Notes: a model not told the origin generated them from the sequence alone. Shown: positions 32,201 through 43,090, numbered from the stretch's first letter. The stretch is DNA of 64,000 bases from Macrostomum hystrix (GCA_950097015.1 CATNEN010000009.1:374501-438500); one strand, 5' to 3'. Translations and numbers: made by a program.

Positions 32201-33863
32201 GTCCTACCGAAACAGAAACTGCGGCCTGTTGCCGCTCATCACTGTGATGGGCACGAAACCAGACGACACCCAGGGACTCTGCAGAGCAGATGGATGCATT
32301 CGATGCACTTAACAGTTAAATAGGCTAATGAGCAGCTTTTGGCTAACAGAGTCGCGACCTGATCACCAGATGCAGTGCTCACCTGACTGCTTCGGAAGCT
32401 GATCCGAGCAGGATTGTCGCAGGCGCACACGTTGCCGCTGAAACCGTCAACGAGGCCGCAGAATCGTCGCCTTCTCAGGGTCTCCTCGCCTGGCGGCCAG
32501 CTGGGGCACAGCTGGTCTGTGGGGGTCCGGTGCGGGTCTCGCTTGGACTGCAACCAACAAACTAAGCAAAACTCCCATCACACTGCAAAATCCTAACCGT
32601 CTTCCGCAGTCAAGCCGATGGTTGCCTCGAGTCCGAGAGGGTGTCCCGGAACCTGCGAGAGCTGCTCCGTCAGCCGACCAACTGAAAGGATGCGCTTCAT
32701 CTTAAAATACGTGAGGGCTCATGAAGCCAACTCGCTCATGCTGTTGATGCGAGCATTTACGCTCGTACTAGTTGAAGATAACTCAATCTTGGCTTGGCCC
32801 AGCTACTTGTACCAGAATGGAACTCACTCTTGGCCAGAGGCACCCAGCTACTTGTACCAGAATGGAACTCACTCTTGGCCAGAGGCACCCAGCTACTTGT
32901 ACCAGAATGGAACTCACTCTTGGCCAGAGGCACCCAGCTACTTGTACCAGAATGGAACTCACTCTTGGCCAGAGACACCCAGCTACTTGTACCAGAATGG
33001 AACTCACTCTTGGCTTGGCCCAGCTACTTGTACCAGAATGGAACTCACTCTTGGCCAGAGACACCAGAGCCCAAAGCCTCCCTGGCTTCAGTTGGTGGAA
33101 CAGGCGACCTCCCTGAGCTGCCAGTGCTGAAGCTCCCGGATCCGTGCCGCGAATCCGATGGCCGGACTGAAAGTCCAGCGGAAAGAGCTACAAATGTCGT
33201 CTCGACTCGAAGCAAGCAACTGGAAAGTGAATTCTCACCGCGGCTGCCAGGACCAGAATCCGGCCAGAAGCGATGCTACTCAACACCTCCGCCACTTCCT
33301 CGAGATCGCCGAGCGTCCTGTGTCCCATCAGAGATGCCTGCGGAGTTGCCACAGAGAATTAGATTTTTAGCAGCACCAAGCCTCAAAGTTGTGATTTCGG
33401 CTTGATAAATTTAACCAACGAATACTTACAGTCGCCTGATTGAGAACGATTAGATGCATGCCTGGAGCGGAGTGATTCACTAGCTGGAACGATGGAGCTC
33501 GGAATTTTAAGTGATGATTGGGCGGAGGACTCACCTGGCCATCATCTACCAGCCTCAACAGCAACTAGCAGATGCAGCAGCACCTACAAGATGCAGCAGC
33601 ACCTACAAGATGCAGCAGCACCTACAAGATGCAGCAGCACCTACAAGATGCAGCATTATCTAGTAGATTCCTGAGCACCCACCAGACCAGTCCCACAGCC
33701 GACTAGCTCACCAACACATCATCGACAGCCAAGGCAGTGAAGTTTCCGCCAGTCCAGAGCCGCAGTCTGACGCGCTGCCGCTGCGTTAAGCCACCCTCCG
33801 CCGAGGACTCCGGCGGCAGCTGCCGGATCTGCCGAAATCTGCCGCTGGCTGAGTCGAGGCTTC
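28967..33863 (-). CDS. POMGNT1: POMGNT1-like GT13 glycosyltransferase (13 exons mapped)
   Basis: Exons 33863-33712, 33483-33430, 33337-33239, 33166-33049, 32681-32598, 32547-32383, 32278-32208, 32115-31923, 31788-31657, 31567-31445, 31041-30797, 30260-30113 and 29281-28967 splice in phase, except the 32598 end, which is unsettled. Order matches POMGNT1: lectin-like stem (GMHLIVLNQAT, GRILVLAAA, LWALVSLAK), Cys linker (LRRRRFC, GNVCACDN), then GT13 catalytic domain (FVPITVMSGNRPQFLFR, AKFVILLEDDIILSRD, LFCVSAWNEK). Known role: Golgi beta-1,2-GlcNAc transfer to O-mannose on dystroglycan-type proteins. Oddity: the GLGW motif after LYRVQQVP is replaced by LKAL, so activity is in doubt. The N-terminal membrane anchor is probably the exon at 40295-40394. 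Three introns carry arrays derived from, or touching, exon ends. Confidence 0.88.
29459..30047. repeat. 21-bp minisatellite, POMGNT1-like intron
   Basis: About 28 copies, core attgagaatagactcatcta, with aaatac and aac variants. It starts about 65 bp from the donor of the 30113 exon. Confidence 0.95.
30113..30260 (-). CDS. POMGNT1: POMGNT1-like exon: C-terminal region
   Basis: From CTACTCAG to GAA/GTGAGT: SAHWRYDAHLQLLISRSQPL, HALKFVEDAIEK. Phase-compatible on both sides; sequence is divergent. Confidence 0.7.
30304..30790. repeat. 52-bp minisatellite copying an exon/donor junction
   Basis: About 9 copies, core actcatcaaacagaacctgt. On the minus strand each has TTTGATGAGTTGGTTTCGAG, homologous to the real exon end plus donor TTTGATGAGTGAGTTTTGAG at 30804-30785. 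Confidence 0.93.
30797..31041 (-). CDS. POMGNT1: POMGNT1-like exon: C-terminal GT13 region
   Basis: DLSLWLTK then YCLRPALSRAV align with the 'W...C..P..SR' end of GT13; the rest is divergent. Donor GA/GTGAGT. This junction is the seed of the 52-bp array next to it. Confidence 0.72.
31445..31567 (-). CDS. POMGNT1: POMGNT1-like exon: acceptor-site loop, GLGW lost
   Basis: SLPHMSRDPRLLYRVQQVP then LKALAMRRSVWDAELNQHWP. Spacing to RRS and WP is identical to POMGNT1, but GLGW is replaced by LKAL. Donor GCA/GTTGAG. Confidence 0.82.
31657..31788 (-). CDS. POMGNT1: POMGNT1-like exon: metal-binding EDD motif
   Basis: 44 codons, EAKFVILLEDDIILSRDV through LFCVSAWNEK. EDD is the GT13 equivalent of the DXD metal/UDP site; FCVSAWN is family-invariant in character. 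Donor GTAAGT. Confidence 0.93.
31923..32115 (-). CDS. POMGNT1: POMGNT1-like exon: GT13 domain
   Basis: RTLTSLLSTDSIDASQMRVL, GFFDEPRQVCDLLRLH and YRLGLTESFQRSP parallel POMGNT1 closely. Donor CCG/GTGGGT in phase 0. Confidence 0.88.
32208..32278 (-). CDS. POMGNT1: POMGNT1-like exon: start of GT13 domain
   Basis: SPWVSSGFVPITVMSGNRPQ then FLFR: the nucleotide-sugar binding strand with the conserved NRP. Donor CG/GTAGGA, phase 2. Confidence 0.88.
32383..32547 (-). CDS. POMGNT1: POMGNT1-like exon: Cys-rich linker
   Basis: 55 codons containing QLCPSWPPGEETLRRRRFC and GFSGNVCACDNPARISF, matching the cysteine pattern just before the POMGNT1 catalytic domain. Acceptor GTTGCAG, donor CAG/GTGAGC. Confidence 0.88.
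32598..32681 (-). CDS. POMGNT1: POMGNT1-like exon: linker (3' end uncertain)
   Basis: After CCTTTCAG, in phase with the previous exon, reads GRLTEQLSQVPGHPLGLEAT then IGLTAED before a GTTAGG donor. That donor leaves phase 1 whereas the next exon as mapped needs phase 0, so either its end or the next acceptor is misplaced. Confidence 0.45.
32788..33062. repeat. 45-bp minisatellite copying an exon/donor junction
   Basis: Six units, core cagctacttgtaccagaatg. On the minus strand each holds GCCAAGAGTGAGTTCC, the end of the stem exon with its consensus donor. GT positions are 33048, 33007, 32962, 32917, 32872 and 32827. Confidence 0.93.
33049..33166 (-). CDS. POMGNT1: POMGNT1-like exon: end of stem domain
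   Basis: Encodes ALAAQGGRLFHQLKPGRLWA then LVSLAK. The donor A/GTGAGT is the first of six spaced copies because the exon end is part of the 45-bp array at 32788-33062. Confidence 0.75.
33239..33337 (-). CDS. POMGNT1: POMGNT1-like exon: stem domain
   Basis: 33 codons in phase 0, ASLMGHRTLGD...SGRILVLAAA, equivalent to the stem strand 'PGRVLI' region. Donor GCG/GTGAGA. Confidence 0.8.
33430..33483 (-). CDS. POMGNT1: POMGNT1-like exon: stem domain signature
   Basis: An 18-codon micro-exon, LVNHSAPGMHLIVLNQAT, between CGTTCCAG and GTAAGT. HLIVLNQAT is nearly the vertebrate POMGNT1 stem sequence. Confidence 0.85.
33568..33655. repeat. 19-bp repeat, POMGNT1-like intron
   Basis: Five copies, core agatgcagcagcacctaca. 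Confidence 0.9.
33712..33863 (-). CDS. POMGNT1: POMGNT1-like exon: juxtamembrane stem
   Basis: Follows TTTTTCAG. Encodes a Ser/Gln-rich linker, then QRVRLRLWTGGNFTALAVDD, matching the start of the stem domain. Ends GTGTTG/GTGAGC in phase 0. Confidence 0.75.
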
Positions 33864-33984
33864 CTGAAAAAGGCACTGCTACTATAAGTACATCGTAAAT
33901 GTATCTTATTTATTTTAGCGCAGGTGTTCGCGACGGAGCAATTAATGCGGATGCCCAGACGAGATTCAGAATTCAGAAGGAACT

Positions 33985-34140
33985 TGGTATTGGTCTTCAG
34001 GATTCAGGATTAATCTGGTCTTCAGGATTAATCTTCAGGATTGGTATTGATCTTCAGGATTGGGATTGATCTTCAGGATTGGTATTGATCTTCAAGATTG
34101 GTATTGTTTTTCAGGATTGGGATTGAGCTTCAGGACTGTG
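33985..34140. repeat. Degenerate 18-19-bp repeat
   Basis: About 8 imperfect copies around ggtattgatcttcaggatt. Confidence 0.8.
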
Positions 34141-35635
34141 ATCATGCCTTGAACTATGGAAATGACGCGCAATCCCTGAAGAATTTTACCGCGTCCATCT
34201 GCAGCCAGAATCGGGCAAATGAAATCAGCCTGTTTGCTAAACGCATCCCCGCCCACTGTGAAATCTTCCGGACCACCCAGCCGAGCCTGCAGGATGACGA
34301 TATCGCAGTAAATTGGACCGAGCTCAAGCCACTTGAGTCAGCAATCCTCCTCAGCGTGCCAATCTTATATGGCGCAATCAGCGTCCCGAGCACCATCGGC
34401 AGCAGCTGCAGTAGCTTCGGCAGCCTCGGCAGGCGAGTTCGGAGCAGGCAAATGTTGGAGTGGCGCCAGCTGAGACTGCGGCGAGGCCAATGGACCGTGA
34501 AATGGACTGCGCCGCCTTCCCCACTTCTCGCATCATCCGGCCAGCCTCCGCTATCGATTTCGCACAGCCCGCCCCACCCACAGCCGAGAAGGAGCCTGGA
34601 GGTCCGGAACTCGCTGGCCCCAGCTCGACCTCATCGTCTCTTCCCTCTTCATCTCACTCCAGCATGCCTCAAGTCTGACTCCTCCGACAAGCCAAGCGGG
34701 CCAGCCATCTCCGCTGCTGGGATTTGGAGCCCCACCTCCGCCGCCGCACTCCTCCCGAGAGCAGTGCTCAGAGCAAAGAAAAGTGGAGCTTTTGGGACGG
34801 CTGGCTCAGTGGTCCTTTCTAGACTGCAGGTCCGGAATCTACCCTGGCCGCTCAAGAGGAGCTTCCGAGAGCGAGCTGGGGGGGGGGCAGGAGCACTTTC
34901 CCCCCTGCTTTTGTAGCCCCGATTTTTATATCCGGCCCTCCTGCCAGCTCAAGCCAAAGTTGAGCCAGCTGCCACCGTGAGCCCCGCCAATTCTCCCGAA
35001 GCAAAGTTCATCAGACCCTCGATGGCCTGGATCCTCATTCATCACCAGGGCGCGCTGGATTCGAGCCCAGACCGTCTCAGCTGCAGCACCATCACGGACA
35101 AAGAGCTTCCATCTCACTTTCTCCAGCACCATCACGGACAAAGAGCTTGCATCTCACTTTCTCCCCGCTTCTCGCATCTAAGCCTCGCCGCTGACTCATC
35201 GCTGATGCGGAATCGAGCTGACAGCGGCCGCATCGCTGGGTGCCGTCACGCAAAGCCCCCGCCTTCCAGGCCCATCTGCATCGGAATCGCTGAGCCCCAG
35301 CTGTCAGCTTCAATTCTCTGTCAAAGCGGGAGCTGAGGGGGGTTGAACTACTTTCTGGAAATTTCAACCGAGCTCAGCACTCGTGGGATTCATCCTGTGC
35401 GAACTCCCCCACCCTTCTCATTTTGCATTCACTGCAGTGAGGGACTACGGGGTGACAACAGTCTATAGCTAAATGCAAATCCAAACTATCGCTTCTCCGA
35501 CTCTTAAGTCGGGACTACTCAGCTAAAAGTGATCTGAGGTTGAGCGTCCCAACGCTCCGACTTTGATCGTTGGGACCTCTGGTTGGGTTTGAGATTGTGT
35601 TAGTGCTCAGTGCTCAATCAACAACAATGAAGGCT
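34141..35635. other. GC-rich non-repeated segment, coding status unresolved
   Basis: Contains long open frames on both strands in 34.1-34.9 kb with Ser/Pro/Ala-rich translations and no family match, and a 39-bp direct duplication at about 35083-35163 (cagcaccatcacggacaaag). It may lie inside the long first intron of the POMGNT1-like gene. I cannot support an exon here. Confidence 0.45.
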
Positions 35636-35639
35636 TGCA

Positions 35640-37695
35640 AGACACCTCAGCCCTCAGTTCCTACACCCGCCCTCCACATAGACACCCCAGCCTTCAGTTC
35701 CTACACCCGCCCTCCACATAGACACCCCAGCCCTCAGTTCCTACACCCGCCCTCCACATAGACACCCCAGCCCTCAGTTCCTACACCCGCCCTCCACATA
35801 GACACCCCAGCCTTCAGTTCCTACACCCGCCCTCCACATAGACACCCCAGCCCTCAGTTCCTACACCCGCCCTCCACATAGACACCCCAGCCCTCAGTTC
35901 CTACACCCGCCCTCCACATAGACACCCCAGCCTTCAGTTCCTACACCCGCCCTCCACATAGACACCCCAGCCCTCAGTTCCTACACCCGCCCTCCACATA
36001 GACACCCCAGCCCTCAGTTCCTACACCCGCCCTCCACATAGACACCCCAGCCCTCAGTTCCTACACCCGCCCTCCACATAGACACCCCAGCCCTCAGTTC
36101 CTACACCCGCGCTCCACATAGACACCCCAGCCTTCAGTTCCTACACCCGCCCTCCACATAGACACCCCAGCCTTCAGTTCCTACACCCGCCCTCCACATA
36201 GACACCCCAGCCTTCAGTTCCTACACCCGCCCTCCACATAGACACCCCAGCCTTCAGTTCCTACACCCGCCCTCCACATAGACACCCCAGCCTTCAGTTC
36301 CTACACCCGCCCTCCACATAGACACCCCAGCCTTCAGTTCCTACACCCGCCCTCCACATAGACACCCCAGCCTTCAGTTCCTACACCCGCCCTCCACCCA
36401 GACACCCCAACCCTCAGTTCCTACACCCGCCCTCCACCCAGACACCCCAGCCCTCAGTTCCTACACCCGCCCTACACATAGACACCCCAGCCCTCAGTTC
36501 CTACACCCGCCCTCCACATAGACACCCCAGCCTTCAGTTCCTACACCCGCCCTCCACATAGACACCCCAGCCCTCAGTTCCTACACCCGCCCTCCACATA
36601 GACACCCCAGCCCTCAGTTCCTACACCCGCCCTACACATAGACACCCCAGCCCTCAGTTCCTACACCCGCCCTACACATAGACACCCCAGCCCTCAGTTC
36701 CTACACCCGCCCTCCACCCAGACACCCCAGCCCTCAGTTCCTACATCCGCCCTCCACCCAGACACCCCAGCCCTCAGTTCCTACACCCGCCCTCCACATA
36801 GACACCCCAGCCCTCAGTTCCTACACACGCCCTCCACCCAGACACCCCAGCCCTCAGTTCCTACACCCGCCCTACACATAGACACCCCAGCCCTCAGTTC
36901 CTACACCCGCCCTCCCCCAGACACCCCAGCCCTCAGTTCCTACACCCGCCCTCCAGCCAGACACCCTAGCCCTCAGTTCCTACACCCGCCCTCCACCCAG
37001 ACACCCCAGCCCTCAGTTCCTACACACGCCCTCCACCCAGACACCCCAGCCCTCAGTTCCTACACCCGCCCTCCACATAGACACCCCAGCCCTCAGTTCC
37101 TACACCCGCCCTACACATAGACACCCCAGCCCTCAGTTCCTACACCCGCCCTCCACATAGACACCCCAGCCCTCAGTTCCTACACCCGCCCTCCACATAG
37201 ACACCCCAGCCCTCAGTTCCTACACCCGCCCTCCACCCAGACACCCCAGCCCTCAGTTCCTTCACCCGCCCTACACATAGACACCCCAGCCCTCAGTTCC
37301 TACACCCGCCCTCCCCCCAGACACCCCAGCCCTCAGTTCCTACACCCGCCCTCCAGCCAGACACCCCAGCCCTCATTTCCTACACCCGCCCTCCACCCAG
37401 ACACCCCAGCCCTCATTTCCTACACCCGCCCTACACATAGACACCCCAGCCCTCAGTTCCTACACCCGCCCTCCCCCCAGACACCCCAGCCCTCAGTTCC
37501 TACACCCGCCCTCCAGCCAGACACCCCAGCCCTCAGTTCCTACACCCGCCCTCCCCCCAGACACCCCAGCCCTCAGTTCCTACACCCGCCCTCCAGCCAG
37601 ACACCCCAGCCCTCAGTTCCTACACCCGCCCTCCCCCCAGACACCCCAGCCCTCAGTTCCTACACCCGCCCTCCAGCCAGACACCCCAGCCCTCA
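35640..37695. repeat. 40-bp minisatellite, 2.05 kb
   Basis: About 51 copies, core cagttcctacacccgccctc. The 3' end of the unit shifts from cacata (left) to mixtures of cccag, agccag and cacata (right), so subtypes are regional. Confidence 0.97.
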
Positions 37696-37699
37696 TTTC

Positions 37700-38400
37700 C
37701 CGAACGCACAGCTCAGTCCCACCCATTTTTGTGCTGTTTCTGTGCTCACCCGCTATCACTGAGCAGCCTTACAGATGCCTTCAAACGAAGTTCCTTTGAT
37801 TGAGCCGCCCACCTCATCCAGGTCGGCTGATCTTGCTGTGCTTCAGCAGCCCGGAGGTGCCATGCTCAACTGCTGCAACTCTGCTAGCCCAAGCATTCAG
37901 TTTCCCTCTGCAAGGCTGCTTTTGTCCCCATTCGTGTCTAACGGTCCAGTCAAAGTGAAGCGTAAAACGCTGAGCAATGCTCGCTAATCTGCTCAGCATC
38001 TCGGTAGTTAGCTTCATCAGCGGGGACTCAGGTGCCTCAGCGCATGTATTTCTGCACTCAACGGTTTGCTTAGCATTAGCCTAGCTCAATTATCCTGCTA
38101 AAGATTGGCTCTGTGAGCCACTCCGTCCTCACCAGTAATTAAGCTATTTGTCTCACAACTGGCCTGCCTGCTCATAACTACATGCCGTCAGCTGCCCAAA
38201 CAGAATTGGCATACACTTTGCTCAGAGCAGCTTTGATTGACAGGTGATTGGCAGTTCAATGTTACACTTCGAATACATGAATAATTTCCCTGGTAATTGC
38301 TTCAGTGGTGGCTAATAACTAAACGATTATCGATGCAGGCTCCTCATCCCTATAGATTCGCGATAAACCAAAGCAATTAAATAACCCCACCATCAGCTCA
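37700..38400. other. Non-repeated spacer, no gene seen
   Basis: Ordinary composition. Short open frames around 37.8-38.0 kb lack splice support or family features. Confidence 0.45.
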
Positions 38401-38455
38401 ATTTCTAAAATGCCTTCGCCCCACTTCCCTATACCTAACCTGCCTGCCCTGCTCA

Positions 38456-39630
38456 ATTTGCTCAACTCTCCGTCTCACCTTGCCCTGCTCTCTCCTTTGG
38501 TCTCACCCTACTATCTCCTTCTGTCTCACCCTGCCCTGCTCTCTCCTTCTGTCTCACCCTACTATCTCCTTCTGTCTCACCTTGCCCTGCTCTCTCCTTT
38601 GGTCTCACCCTACTATCTCCTTCTGTCTCACCCTGCCCTGCTCTCTCCTTCTGTCTCACCCTACTCTCTCCTTCTGTCTCACCTTGCCCTGCTCTCTCCT
38701 TCTGTCTCACCCTACTCTCTCCTTCTGTCTCACCCTGCCCTGCTCTCTCCTTCTGTCTCACCCTACTCTCTCCTTCTGTCTCACCCTGCCCTGCTCTCTC
38801 CTTCTGTCTCACCCTACTCTCTCCTTCTGTCTCACCTTGCCCTGCTCAATTGGCTCAACTCTCTGTCTCACCTTGCCCTGCTCTCTCCTTTGGTCTCACC
38901 CTACTATCTCCTTCTGTCTCACTCTGCCCTGCTCTATCCTTCTGTCTCACTCTACTATCTCCTTCTGTCTCACCCTGCCCTGCTCTATCCTTCTGTCTCA
39001 CTCTGCCCTGCTCTATCCTTCTGTCTCACTCTGCCCTGCTCTATCCTTCTGTCTCACTCTGCTATCTCCTTCTGTCTCACCTTGCCCTGCTCTCTCCTTT
39101 GGTCTCACCCTACTATCTCCTTCTGTCTCACCCTGCCCTGCTCTATCCTTCTGTCTTACCCTGCCCTGCTCTATCCTTCTGTCTCACTCTTCTATCTCCT
39201 TCTGTCTCACTCTGCCCTGCTCTATCCTTCTGTCTTACCCTGCCCTGCTCTATCCTTTGGTCTCACCCTACTATCTCCTTCTGTCTCACCCTGCCCTGCT
39301 CTATCCTTCTGTCTCACTCTGCCCTGCTCTCTCCTTCTGTCTCACTCTGCCCTGCTCTATCCTTCTGTCTCACTCTGCCCTGCTCTCTCCTTCTGTCTCA
39401 CTCTGCCCTGCTCTATCCTTCTGTCTCACTCTACTATCTCCTTCTGTCTCACCCTGCCCTGCTCTATCCTTTGGTCTCACCCTACTATCTCCTTCTGTCT
39501 CACCCTGCCCTGCTCTCTCCTTCTGTCTCACTCTGCCCTGCTCTATCCTTTGGTCTCACCCTACTATCTCCTTCTGTCTCACCCTGCCCTGCTCAACTGG
39601 CTCAACTCTCTGTATCACACTACTCTCTCC
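38456..39630. repeat. Polypyrimidine tandem array, 1.2 kb
   Basis: About 28-bp irregular units built from ctctccttctgtctcaccct and gccctgct. The plus strand is overwhelmingly C/T. Confidence 0.95.
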
Positions 39631-40199
39631 TTCTGTGACACACCGGATCCCAGCAATCCCGCAAGCAGTCCAGGCCCAGCAGCTCACAAGGCTAGAATCA
39701 GGAAACGTTAGCTGGCTTCAGTCGCCAGCTCTAGCAGCCGCTGACCCACCCGCCTGCAGCCCGCATCGTCCGAGGCCGCCTGGCTTTGATTTCGGTCGCA
39801 GCTCAGCTGGCACTCCTCCGGGCTGCGTGCTGCGGGCGCACTCGATGAATTATTCACACTTGGATGGCGGCGCCTACTCAGCCTGGCTGCCGTGTTTTCC
39901 CCGAAGACCTCCGCCGCTCTCACTATCTCTCCCCTGCTCCACGCTGGATGGGAGAGCGGCTGGGATAAGAAGAGAGAGTTTGGGGTGACAAGCGGCTGAC
40001 GGGAGCAAAGAGGATAAGCTTGTACTCGGCAGAGGAGGCTCGATTGCTCACAGGGAGTGAGATATAGCGGTGACACAGGTTGAATAGGGCTTGAAGACAT
40101 GAATACGGGCGGGAGAACATGAAATATGTCGGGCGGGGAGAACATGAAATATTTCGGGTGGGGAGAACTCGTCCTGTTGGGCAGAGACATTGAATGTGA

Positions 40200-40270
40200 T
40201 TTAGTGGACATTGCATGCGATGCAGAGGACATTGCATGCGATGCAGAGGACATTGCATGCGATGCAGAGG
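40200..40270. repeat. 21-bp repeat, three copies
   Basis: attgcatgcgatgcagagga at about 40210, 40231 and 40252; each holds the palindrome gcatgc. Confidence 0.9.
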
Positions 40271-40294
40271 GCATTTAAGTGGACATCGGCTCAC

Positions 40295-40394
40295 GTGATG
40301 CGTCGGTCTCGGAGCTCGCAGGACGCCGGCAGTGGAGCAGCAGGAGTCCCGGTGACAGCAGTACGGTTGAGGCCAGAGCCAGAGCGAGAATGGA
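40295..40394 (-). CDS. Candidate transmembrane exon, probably 5' part of the POMGNT1-like gene
   Basis: Between ACATTTTAG and donor C/GTGAGC, phase 0 in and phase 1 out, it encodes SILALALASTVLLSPGLLLL then HCRRPASSETDAS: a membrane helix followed by a basic, Ser-rich stretch. Phase 1 is what the first mapped POMGNT1-like stem exon (33863) needs, and POMGNT1 is a type II membrane protein with its helix just before the stem. The initiator exon was not found. It could instead belong to another gene. Confidence 0.4.
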
Positions 40395-40440
40395 CTAAAA
40401 TGTTTTGTTTATTATTTATTTAATGGCGACAAACCCAGGT

Positions 40441-40790
40441 TCATCTTGCGAGTCCGGTGCCTTGGCTCTCATTGGCATGCTCTTGGATCTACCAGGTTCA
40501 GCTTGTGAGTCCGGTGCCTTGGCTCTCATTGGCATGCTATTGGATCTACCAGATTCAGCTTGTGAGTCCGGTGCCTTGGCTCTCATTGGCATGCTCTTGG
40601 ATCTACCAGGTTCAGCTTGTGAGTCCGGTGCCTTGGCTCTCATTGGCATGCTATTGGATCTACCAGATTCAGCTTGTGAGTCCGGTGCCTTGACTCTCAT
40701 TGGCATGCTATTGGATCTACCAGGTTCAGCTTGTGAGTCCGGTGCCTTGACTCTCATTGGCATGCTATTGGATCTACTTAATTCCATTCA
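40441..40790. repeat. 57-bp minisatellite
   Basis: Six copies, core gtgagtccggtgccttggct, alternating ctcttgg/ctattgg and cagg/caga variants. Confidence 0.95.
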
Positions 40791-40799
40791 ATTCACAAT

Positions 40800-41590
40800 A
40801 CCAGAATGCACCGCCTCAGCAACAGCAAGCGGAACATTGCGCAGAAACAAACAGCTATTCCCTTAGATAGTGAATTTTTCTAAAAGAAAGTGACCCGCAT
40901 TGAAGCTCGTCTTTGTTGCTCCTGAGCTGCTCTTTGAGTCCTCTTCTTATTCAAATCCCATCTCTTGCTGGGATTATCTGGGTAAAAAATCGTGAGCTCC
41001 CAAGCAGGCGGTCCCCGCCCACTTCTCCTTCTCTGCTTATTTTCAACTGCGTTTTCAAGCGCATTGCTTCGTGACTGTCCTGAGCACAGGATAAGAATAG
41101 GCCGGTGCTCAGCCCGCTCCGGCTGATAAACTGTCTCCGGAGAGGCTGATTGAGTCCCTTGCCAAGGAAACGGATGGACTGAGCCTGGGCTCACTGGCAG
41201 ACCCGCGCAATCGTCACTCTCGCTGACTGCGCCCGGCCCGCAATCTGCTGTCGACCCGCCCACTCGAAGGCGAGAGGCAGATCACGGAGAGTGGAGTGAT
41301 TTATTGCATGCTGCTCAGCCTCTTATCGCAAAGCCGCAGCATCCAGGCCTGAGTTCGCATCCCTCAACATAAAACTTCGGCTTTCTTGCAACAAAACTAA
41401 TTAGGCAGAACTTCCTCTACCTGAGCGTAGCCAGCTGTTCCCGATAGCTTGTTTTGAAGCCTACCTTTATATTTACAAGTTTAGAATGATGGCCAGACTT
41501 GCACATAAGCTGGCATCGTGGGGCGGAAGGGCACTGCTGCACTCGCAGCAGTGAATACGATTTATAGCTAGCAGTTATTGCCACAAGTTA
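40800..41590. other. Non-repeated spacer, no gene seen
   Basis: Mixed composition without recognised coding or RNA features. Confidence 0.45.
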
Positions 41591-41599
41591 GCCAGTGGC

Positions 41600-41949
41600 C
41601 CAGACACAGGAGTATCCAAAATGACACCCGTGTACACAAGAGTATCCAAAATGACACCCGTGTACACAAGAGTATCCAAAAAAACACATGTGTACACAAG
41701 AGTATCCAAAATAACACATGTGTACACAAGAGTATCCAAAATAACACCCGTGTACACAAGAGTATCCAAAATGACACCCGTGTACACAAGAGTATCCAAA
41801 ATAACACATGTGTACACAAGAGTATCCAAAATGACACCCGTGTACACAAGAGTATCCAAAATAACACATGTGTACACAAGAGTATCCAAAATGACACCCG
41901 TGTACACAAGAGTATCCAAAATGACACCCGTGTACACAAGAGTATCCAA
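41600..41949. repeat. 30-bp minisatellite, subtype A
   Basis: About 11.5 copies, core acacaagagtatccaaaatg, with cccgtgt/catgtgt variants. It joins subtype B without a gap. Confidence 0.97.
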
Positions 41950-43090
41950 ACCGGCACTCATGTACTCAGGAGTACCCAAACCGGCACTCATGTACTCAGG
42001 AGTACCCAAACCGGCACTCATGTACTCAGGAGTACCCAAACCGGCACTCATGTACTCAGGAGTACCCAAACCGGCACTCATGTACTCAGGAGTACCCAAA
42101 CCGGCACTCATGTACTCAGGAGTACCCAGACCGGCACTCATGTACTCAGGAGTACCCAAACCGGCACTCATGTACTCAGGAGTACCCAAACCGGCACTCA
42201 TGTACTCAGGAGTACCCAAACCGGCACTCATGTACTCAGGAGTACCCAAACCGGCACTCATGTACTCAGGAGTACCCAAACCGGCACTCATGTACTCAGG
42301 AGTACCCAAACCGGCACTCATGTACTCAGGAGTACCCAAACCGGCACTCATGTACTCAGGAGTACCCAAACCGGCACTCATGTACTCAGGAGTACCCAAA
42401 CCGGCACTCATGTACTCAGGAGTACCCAAACCGGCACTCATGTACTCAGGAGTACCCAAACCGGCACTCATGTACTCAGGAGTACCCAAACCGGCACTCA
42501 TGTACTCAGGAGTACCCAAAACGGCACTCATGTACTCAGGAGTACCCAAACCGGCACTCATGTACTCAGGAGTACCCAAACCGGCACTCATGTACTCAGG
42601 AGTACCCAAACCGGCACTCATGTACTCAGGAGTACCCAAACCGGCACTCATGTACTCAGGAGTACCCAAACCGGCACTCATGTACTCAGGAGTACCCAAA
42701 CCGGCACTCATGTACTCAGGAGTACCCAAACCGGCACTCATGTACTCAGGAGTACCCAAACCGGCACTCATGTACTCAGGAGTACCCAAAACGGCACTCA
42801 TGTACTCAGGAGTACCCAAACCGGCACTCATGTACTCAGGAGTACCCAAACCGGCACTCATGTACTCAGGAGTACCCAAACCGGCACTCATGTACTCAGG
42901 AGTACCCAAACCGGCACTCATGTACTCAGGAGTACCCAAAACGGCACTCATGTACTCAGGAGTACCCAAACCGGCACTCATGTACTCAGGAGTACCCAAA
43001 CCGGCACTCATGTACTCAGGAGTACCCAAACCGGCACTCATGTACTCAGGAGTACCCAAACCGGCACTCATGTACTCAGGAGTACCCAAA
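41950..43090. repeat. 30-bp minisatellite, subtype B
   Basis: About 38 almost identical copies, core ccggcactcatgtactcagg. The only variants are a few acggcac and one ccagacc. Same period as subtype A and related in agtayccaaa. Confidence 0.97.

Noticed and set aside
34098-34916. Ser/Pro-rich open frame in GC-rich sequence
   Set aside because: Open frames occur on both strands, with no domain or convincing splice pair.
39708-39829. Possible C-terminal exon (RSPEECQLSCDRNQ) on the minus strand
   Set aside because: Phase-compatible with the transmembrane exon at 40394, but it has no family match, and the POMGNT1-like stem exon is a better partner.
38410-39988. Leu/Ser/Pro-rich open frames
   Set aside because: Direct translation of the polypyrimidine array; open in more than one frame.
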